A stretch of 10,788 nucleotides of DNA from BMS3ABIN04 sp965554225. GTDB taxonomy: Bacteria; Bacteroidota; Ignavibacteria; Ignavibacteriales; Melioribacteraceae. A model generated the notes under the pieces. The model had not been told where the DNA came from and did no database searches. It saw only the letters and a program-made list of their open reading frames with translations. Shown in pieces: positions 7,069 to 10,788 of this stretch (its first letter is position 1; the number at the start of each line of letters is the position of its first letter). The DNA lies in contig CBEVZC010000099.1 in the NCBI GenBank assembly GCA_965554225.1, forward strand, positions 1 through 10,788, in the 5' to 3' direction. A program made the translations under genes and the position numbers.

Positions 7069-8481
7069 ATGAATTTTTCTGATAATCTTTTTAACAACGA
7101 AGAGTATTCCTCTATTGGCAATCACGAGCTTATTCTAAAAGTAAAAGCATGTAAAGAATACATATCTTCCGGACAAGCATTTACTTATCTAGAAAATATT
7201 GAAGAAGTGATTCAATTGTGTATAGAATATGATTATATAGAAGACGGATTTTTCTTAGCAGACGCTGCGCTTCAAATTGCTCCGTATAATTCCGAACTTT
7301 GGTATTCAAAAGGTATTTTTCTAAATAGCCTTTTTGCCTTCGACGAAGCACTGAAGTGTTTCGATAAAGCTTTTTCTTTAAACCCCAGCGATTCTGAAAT
7401 CCTTATCAACAAATCCATCGCCGAAGAAAATCTTGGACTGATTGAAGATTCGATTGAATCCCTAAAAAAAAGTTTAGTATTTGATCCCAATAACGAGGAA
7501 GCGCTTTTTAGTATTGCTACAATTTACGAAAGACAAGAGCAATTTGAACCGGCTATTAACTATTTTCTCAAAGCGCTTAATATTGATAAAGAATATTCTG
7601 ATGCATGGTACGAATTAGGTTATTGTTACGAAAGTACCGATCAATTAGATTTATCCCTAAATTGTTACAACCACTATGTAGACATAGAACCATATAGTCC
7701 ATCCGGATGGTATAACAAAGGTATAGTTTTAACCCGGCTTAACGATTTTGAAAAAGCTATTGACTCTTTTGAATTAGCTATAGCCATAGACGACAAATTA
7801 ACAAACGCATGGTTTAACTGCGGCATTGCTTATGCTAACATCAATCGATTAAAAGACGCCTATAAAGCTTTCAAAAAAGTTTTGGAACTAGACCCCAAAG
7901 ACGAATTAAATTTACTCAATTTAGCTAAGGTCTGTGAGGACTTAGATTACATTGATGAAGCAATTGAATATTATTCCAGAACGTTAGTGCTAAATTCTTC
8001 TTATTACGAAGCTTTGCTCGGAAGAGGAAATTGTTTTATGAAGAAAAACATAGTAGGCTTAGCAAAAAAGGATTTCAATAAAGCGCTCCTTTTAAAACAT
8101 AATTTTAGTTCATCATGGAATAATAGTAAATCCGATTGGGTATTAAAATCATTTAAAACGATATTAAGAAACAAAAAACTCGTTTCATTAGATGGTTCTA
8201 ATTTTGATGCATGGTTAACACTGGCACAAAACTATTTAAAAGTTGGAAACTGGAAAGATAGCTTAATAGCCTATGAGAAGTATTTGCTTTTGCAGCCTAA
8301 TTATCCACAAGCACTATATGGTAAAGCTGTAGCAGAGTTTTACCTTAGGTACATTGATGATGCAATAAATGATTTGAAAAGATCATTTTTAATTGATCCC
8401 AATTTAAAAAACGATTTTAATTTGGATTTCCCAAATATTATTCAGTCCGGATTATTTAAAAAACTTTTAGGTAACAGATAA
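7069..8481 (+). CDS. Tetratricopeptide-repeat protein
   Basis: This 470-aa protein is built almost wholly of 34-residue TPR units, which form a helical scaffold for protein binding. Units are visible at about 77-110, 111-144, 145-178, 179-212, 213-246, 247-280, 281-313 and 314-347, then 379-412 and 413-446. A degenerate unit lies before them near 56-76. The typical pattern is clear, for example WYSKGIFLNSLFAFDEALKC (78-97) and the repeated P or D at unit ends. Residues 348-378 break the register and may be a decayed repeat or a loop. There is no signal peptide, membrane segment or enzyme domain, so it is probably a cytosolic adaptor. The ATG at 7069 is the only ATG after the in-frame TGA at 7021-7023; no Shine-Dalgarno is seen. 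It is followed 14 bases later by aroE and probably cotranscribed. The partner protein is unknown. Confidence 0.9.
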   Translation: MNFSDNLFNNEEYSSIGNHELILKVKACKEYISSGQAFTYLENIEEVIQLCIEYDYIEDGFFLADAALQIAPYNSELWYSKGIFLNSLFAFDEALKCFDKAFSLNPSDSEILINKSIAEENLGLIEDSIESLKKSLVFDPNNEEALFSIATIYERQEQFEPAINYFLKALNIDKEYSDAWYELGYCYESTDQLDLSLNCYNHYVDIEPYSPSGWYNKGIVLTRLNDFEKAIDSFELAIAIDDKLTNAWFNCGIAYANINRLKDAYKAFKKVLELDPKDELNLLNLAKVCEDLDYIDEAIEYYSRTLVLNSSYYEALLGRGNCFMKKNIVGLAKKDFNKALLLKHNFSSSWNNSKSDWVLKSFKTILRNKKLVSLDGSNFDAWLTLAQNYLKVGNWKDSLIAYEKYLLLQPNYPQALYGKAVAEFYLRYIDDAINDLKRSFLIDPNLKNDFNLDFPNIIQSGLFKKLLGNR

Positions 8482-8495
8482 GGAAAAATTTATAA

Positions 8496-9371
8496 ATGAC
8501 CCATCCTGACATAGATAATAACACAAAATTAATTGGAATTGTAGGTCATCCAATAAAACATTCTCTTTCTCCGCTTATGCAAAATATTTCTTTTGCTTTG
8601 GAAAAGTTAAGTTATATCTATGTTCCCTTTGATGTTCCTTCAAATAGTTTAGAAGATGCAATTAAGGGTATGCTGGCTTTAAGAATTAGGGGATTTAATA
8701 TAACACTACCCCACAAAGAAAAAATAATTCAATATCTAGAAGATGTTTCGGAGGAAGCCGGTGTTATTGGCGCAGTAAATACTGTTGTAAATGAAAACGG
8801 TTACCTACATGGATATAATACAGATTCGTATGGTATTACTAAAACTCTTGAACCATATAGAGAAAAATTAAGCGGAGCAACTGTAACCGTAATCGGATCC
8901 GGCGGCGCAGCAAGGAGTGTGGTTTACAGCTTGATTAGACATCATAAAATTAAATCAATTAATCTTGTAAATAGAACTTTACAGCGCGCAGAATTTCTTA
9001 GAGATTATTTTTCTTCCAAAATGCATTTCAACAGCATCACTCCTTTAGAACTTATTTCTCCCGATTTGACTAATGTATTTAGGAATTCAAAATTAATTGT
9101 TAATACTACATCGTTGGGAATGTATCCGAACATTGATGATTCTCCGGTTGATTTTCCCGATTCTTTTCAGGAAGGTCAGATAGTATTCGATGTTGTTTAC
9201 AATCCTCTGAAAACAAAATTCTTAGAACTAGCAGAATCAAGAGGGGCAAAAACCATAAATGGTTTGCAAATGTTCATTGAGCAAGGTGCAAAATCTTTCG
9301 AACTTTGGACCGGTAAAGAAATGAATGTAAATGAAGTATACGAAAAATTAACTTCTCAACTTAATCAATAA
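8496..9371 (+). CDS. aroE: Shikimate dehydrogenase (NADP+)
   Basis: AroE reduces 3-dehydroshikimate to shikimate with NADPH in the chorismate pathway. The 291-aa length is slightly above the usual 270-280. The shikimate-binding SLS is at 23-25 within GHPIKHSLSP. FNITLPHKE (67-75) supplies the catalytic lysine K74, and AVNTV (93-97) and YNTD (107-110, catalytic-type D110) follow. The cofactor loop is GSGGAAR (134-140). NRT (159-161) matches the NADP-preferring loop, and DVVYNPLKT (232-240) and GLQMFIEQ (256-263) complete the active site. All key residues look intact. The ATG at 8496 follows AAGGA, which overlaps the stop codon of the TPR gene, 11 bases upstream. The other chorismate genes are not adjacent. 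Expression is probably coupled to the TPR gene and its upstream operator. Confidence 0.97.
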   Translation: MTHPDIDNNTKLIGIVGHPIKHSLSPLMQNISFALEKLSYIYVPFDVPSNSLEDAIKGMLALRIRGFNITLPHKEKIIQYLEDVSEEAGVIGAVNTVVNENGYLHGYNTDSYGITKTLEPYREKLSGATVTVIGSGGAARSVVYSLIRHHKIKSINLVNRTLQRAEFLRDYFSSKMHFNSITPLELISPDLTNVFRNSKLIVNTTSLGMYPNIDDSPVDFPDSFQEGQIVFDVVYNPLKTKFLELAESRGAKTINGLQMFIEQGAKSFELWTGKEMNVNEVYEKLTSQLNQ

Positions 9372-9382
9372 CCAATTCAAAC

Positions 9383-10576
9383 TTAACTTAATTGTTCCAA
9401 TGCCTTTTTAATTCGTTCAAATGCTTTCTCCAAATTTTGTATTGAATTAGCAAAAGAAATTCTCAAAAATCCTTCGGCACCAAAAGCACTTCCAGGAACA
9501 GCAGCTACTTCAGCTTTTTCTAACAAGTACATAGCAAGGTCAACAGAATTATTTATTTTATACTTTCCATACGTTTTTCCGAAATAATTTGAGATATTCG
9601 GGAACAGATAAAAAGCTCCGTTCGGCTTGTAACAAGAAATATTAGGAATTGAGGTTATAGCATTGTGAATATAATTTCTACGCTCTTGAAACTCAATTCG
9701 CATTTTTTCGACAGCGTCTTGTGGACCGTTAAAGGCTTCTATAGCGGCATACTGAGAAATAGAAGAGGCGTTTGAAGTGCTGTGGCTTTGTATTTTGTTT
9801 ATCCCATTAATAATTTCTTCGGGTCCGGCAGCAAAACCTATCCTCCAGCCTGTCATTGAATATGCTTTTGAAACTCCATTTATAACGATTGTTTTGCGTT
9901 TAATCTTTTCGCTGAACGAAGCAATACTTACAAATTTGTAATCGTCATAAACCAGTTTTTCATATATTTCGTCCGCAATTATATAAATTTCTTTATTCTC
10001 CAATACCTCTACCAATTCCTCAAGCTCTTTTTTTGAATATGCCGATCCCGTTGGGTTTGAAGGGTTGCAAAGGAGAACGCCTTTTGTGAAGGGAGAGATG
10101 GCTTTTTCTAATTGTTCTGGAGTTAGTTTAAATCCATTTTCTTCTCTTGTTTGAATTGCAACTGATTCTCCTTGAGCAATACTTACCATGTGCGGATAAG
10201 AGACCCAATAAGGAGCAGGAATAATAAACTCGTCGCCGACATAAAGCATAGAAAGGATTGTATTAAAAAGACTTTGTTTAGCTCCGCTCGATACAACAAT
10301 TTCGGAGATAGAGTAATCCAGACCATTATCTCTCTTCAATTTGTTTGCAATTGCTTCTCTTAATTCCGGTAACCCTACATTTACCGTATACTTAGTTTTA
10401 TTGTTATCAATTGCACGCTTGGCAGCATCTTTAATATTTCCCGGAGTTGGAAAATCCGGCTCGCCGACACTTAAATCAATAACTTCGAATCCTTCAGATT
10501 TCATTTGCTTTGCTTTAGCAGAAACTTTCATTGTTGGTGAAACGCCAATATAACTAAGTCTTCTTGATGCGTGCAT
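9383..10576 (-). CDS. aspC: Class I (Ib) aminotransferase, aspartate and possibly prephenate aminotransferase
   Basis: This 397-aa PLP enzyme moves amino groups between aspartate and 2-oxo acids, and may also convert prephenate to arogenate. GEPDFPTP (38-45), Y124 region PYWVSYP (122-128), NPSNPTG (171-177), D202 in DEIYE, the PLP lysine K237 in GVSKAYSMTGWRIG, R245 and the carboxylate-binding R372 in LRISFA are all present. The sequence type is class Ib, like Thermus aspartate aminotransferase. T15 and K100 appear to align with the two residues reported as important for prephenate use in the plant enzyme, with the same 85-residue spacing. The ATG at 10576 has GGAG six bases upstream (10583-10586). 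It converges on aroE, with only 11 bases between the stop codons. The symbol is a family-level choice; substrate range is uncertain. Confidence 0.92.
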   Translation of the reverse strand: MHASRRLSYIGVSPTMKVSAKAKQMKSEGFEVIDLSVGEPDFPTPGNIKDAAKRAIDNNKTKYTVNVGLPELREAIANKLKRDNGLDYSISEIVVSSGAKQSLFNTILSMLYVGDEFIIPAPYWVSYPHMVSIAQGESVAIQTREENGFKLTPEQLEKAISPFTKGVLLCNPSNPTGSAYSKKELEELVEVLENKEIYIIADEIYEKLVYDDYKFVSIASFSEKIKRKTIVINGVSKAYSMTGWRIGFAAGPEEIINGINKIQSHSTSNASSISQYAAIEAFNGPQDAVEKMRIEFQERRNYIHNAITSIPNISCYKPNGAFYLFPNISNYFGKTYGKYKINNSVDLAMYLLEKAEVAAVPGSAFGAEGFLRISFANSIQNLEKAFERIKKALEQLS

Positions 10577-10638
10577 AGCTTTCTCCGTATAATTTTAATT
10601 GGAAATATAATTTAATTCACATCCAAAAACACGAACAG

Positions 10639-10644
10639 ATTATA
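10639..10644 (-). promoter_or_regulatory. Candidate -10 box (TATAAT) for the aminotransferase
   Basis: On the minus strand an exact TATAAT lies about 63 bases before the aminotransferase ATG. The sequence at the -35 distance (TTTTAA with a 17-base spacer) is a poor match to TTGACA, so the call rests mainly on the -10 box in an AT-rich setting. Confidence 0.3.
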
Positions 10645-10703
10645 CTTTAAATTTTGTCTTATTAAAATTTATGTGTTGCTATTTTGCTTTAAGTTTATAT
10701 TAT

Positions 10704-10788
10704 ATGTTTTATATTGTAAAATATTATAATTATATAGTCGCTCCTGAAAAAGGCAAAAAAGCAAGAAAATGGATTAAAAACGAAAGAA
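10704..10788 (+). CDS. Possible partial coding region running off the right edge
   Basis: A plus-strand frame is open from just after a TAA at 10608-10610 to the end of the window. Possible starts are ATG at 10671 and ATG at 10704. The latter gives 28 residues, beginning MFYIVKYYNY and ending in a lysine-rich stretch (APEKGKKARKWIKNER). Starting at 10671 would add a hydrophobic, aromatic segment that could be a membrane anchor followed by a positive cytoplasmic region. No Shine-Dalgarno precedes either ATG. The other strand is also open over part of this stretch, so the assignment is tentative. It would be divergent from the aminotransferase gene. Confidence 0.25.
   Translation, partial: MFYIVKYYNYIVAPEKGKKARKWIKNER

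Noticed and set aside
7272..7490. Minus-strand 72-codon ORF inside the TPR gene
   Set aside because: Antisense to clear TPR repeats; the regular repeat codons explain the open frame.
9372..9400. CAATT/AATTG inverted repeat between aroE and the aminotransferase as a shared terminator
   Set aside because: Five A+T-rich pairs with no T run; too weak to call in an 11-base gap.
10172..10553. Plus-strand ORFs of 63 and 70 codons inside the aminotransferase
   Set aside because: Antisense to the conserved N-terminal half of the aminotransferase and not protein-like.
1..10788. CRISPR arrays, tRNA or rRNA genes, insertion sequences, toxin-antitoxin or defence genes
   Set aside because: No spaced direct repeats, cloverleaf-type tRNA sequence, transposase motifs or defence-type domains were seen on either strand.

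Overview
The window is AT-rich (roughly two thirds A+T by eye) and carries a chromosomal, housekeeping-style gene set: a multi-PAS histidine kinase, a sugar-nucleotide enzyme, a potassium-uptake regulator, a TPR protein, shikimate dehydrogenase and a class I aminotransferase. The kinase core (AQMSHEIRSPINVILSF), secreted proteins with short N-terminal signals, and the mix of genes with clear Shine-Dalgarno sequences and genes without any suggest a member of the Bacteroidota/Chlorobiota/Ignavibacteriota group, perhaps Ignavibacteria. This is inference from protein flavour, not a database match. No tRNA, rRNA, CRISPR array, insertion sequence or phage gene was seen.

Layout. 14-385 (-): an unrecognised 123-aa protein. 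386-687: divergent intergenic region. 688-3411 (+): cytosolic hybrid-free histidine kinase with five PAS domains. 3412-3652: convergent spacer. 6695 down to 3653 (-): a compact three-gene run of trkA, an exported two-repeat protein and rmlA, with gaps of 42 and 22 bases, probably one transcript. 6696-7068: a 373-base divergent region with several inverted repeats, an exact FNR-type TTGAT-N4-ATCAA palindrome and a possible 53-codon membrane-peptide ORF. 7069-9371 (+): TPR protein and aroE, 14 bases apart. 10576 down to 9383 (-): a class Ib aspartate/prephenate-type aminotransferase, converging on aroE with an 11-base gap. 10577-10788: aminotransferase leader and a possible gene fragment that leaves the window.

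How the genes fit. AroE (shikimate formation) and the aminotransferase (possibly prephenate to arogenate as well as aspartate/oxaloacetate) both bear on aromatic amino-acid synthesis although they lie on opposite strands. TrkA gates K+ uptake but no TrkH/TrkG pore gene is in the window. RmlA makes dTDP-glucose without its usual rmlBCD neighbours. No complete new multi-gene system is evident. The least explained items are the regulatory/sORF tangle at 6890-7051, the tandem-duplicated exported protein inside the trkA-rmlA run, and the unrecognised gene at the left edge.
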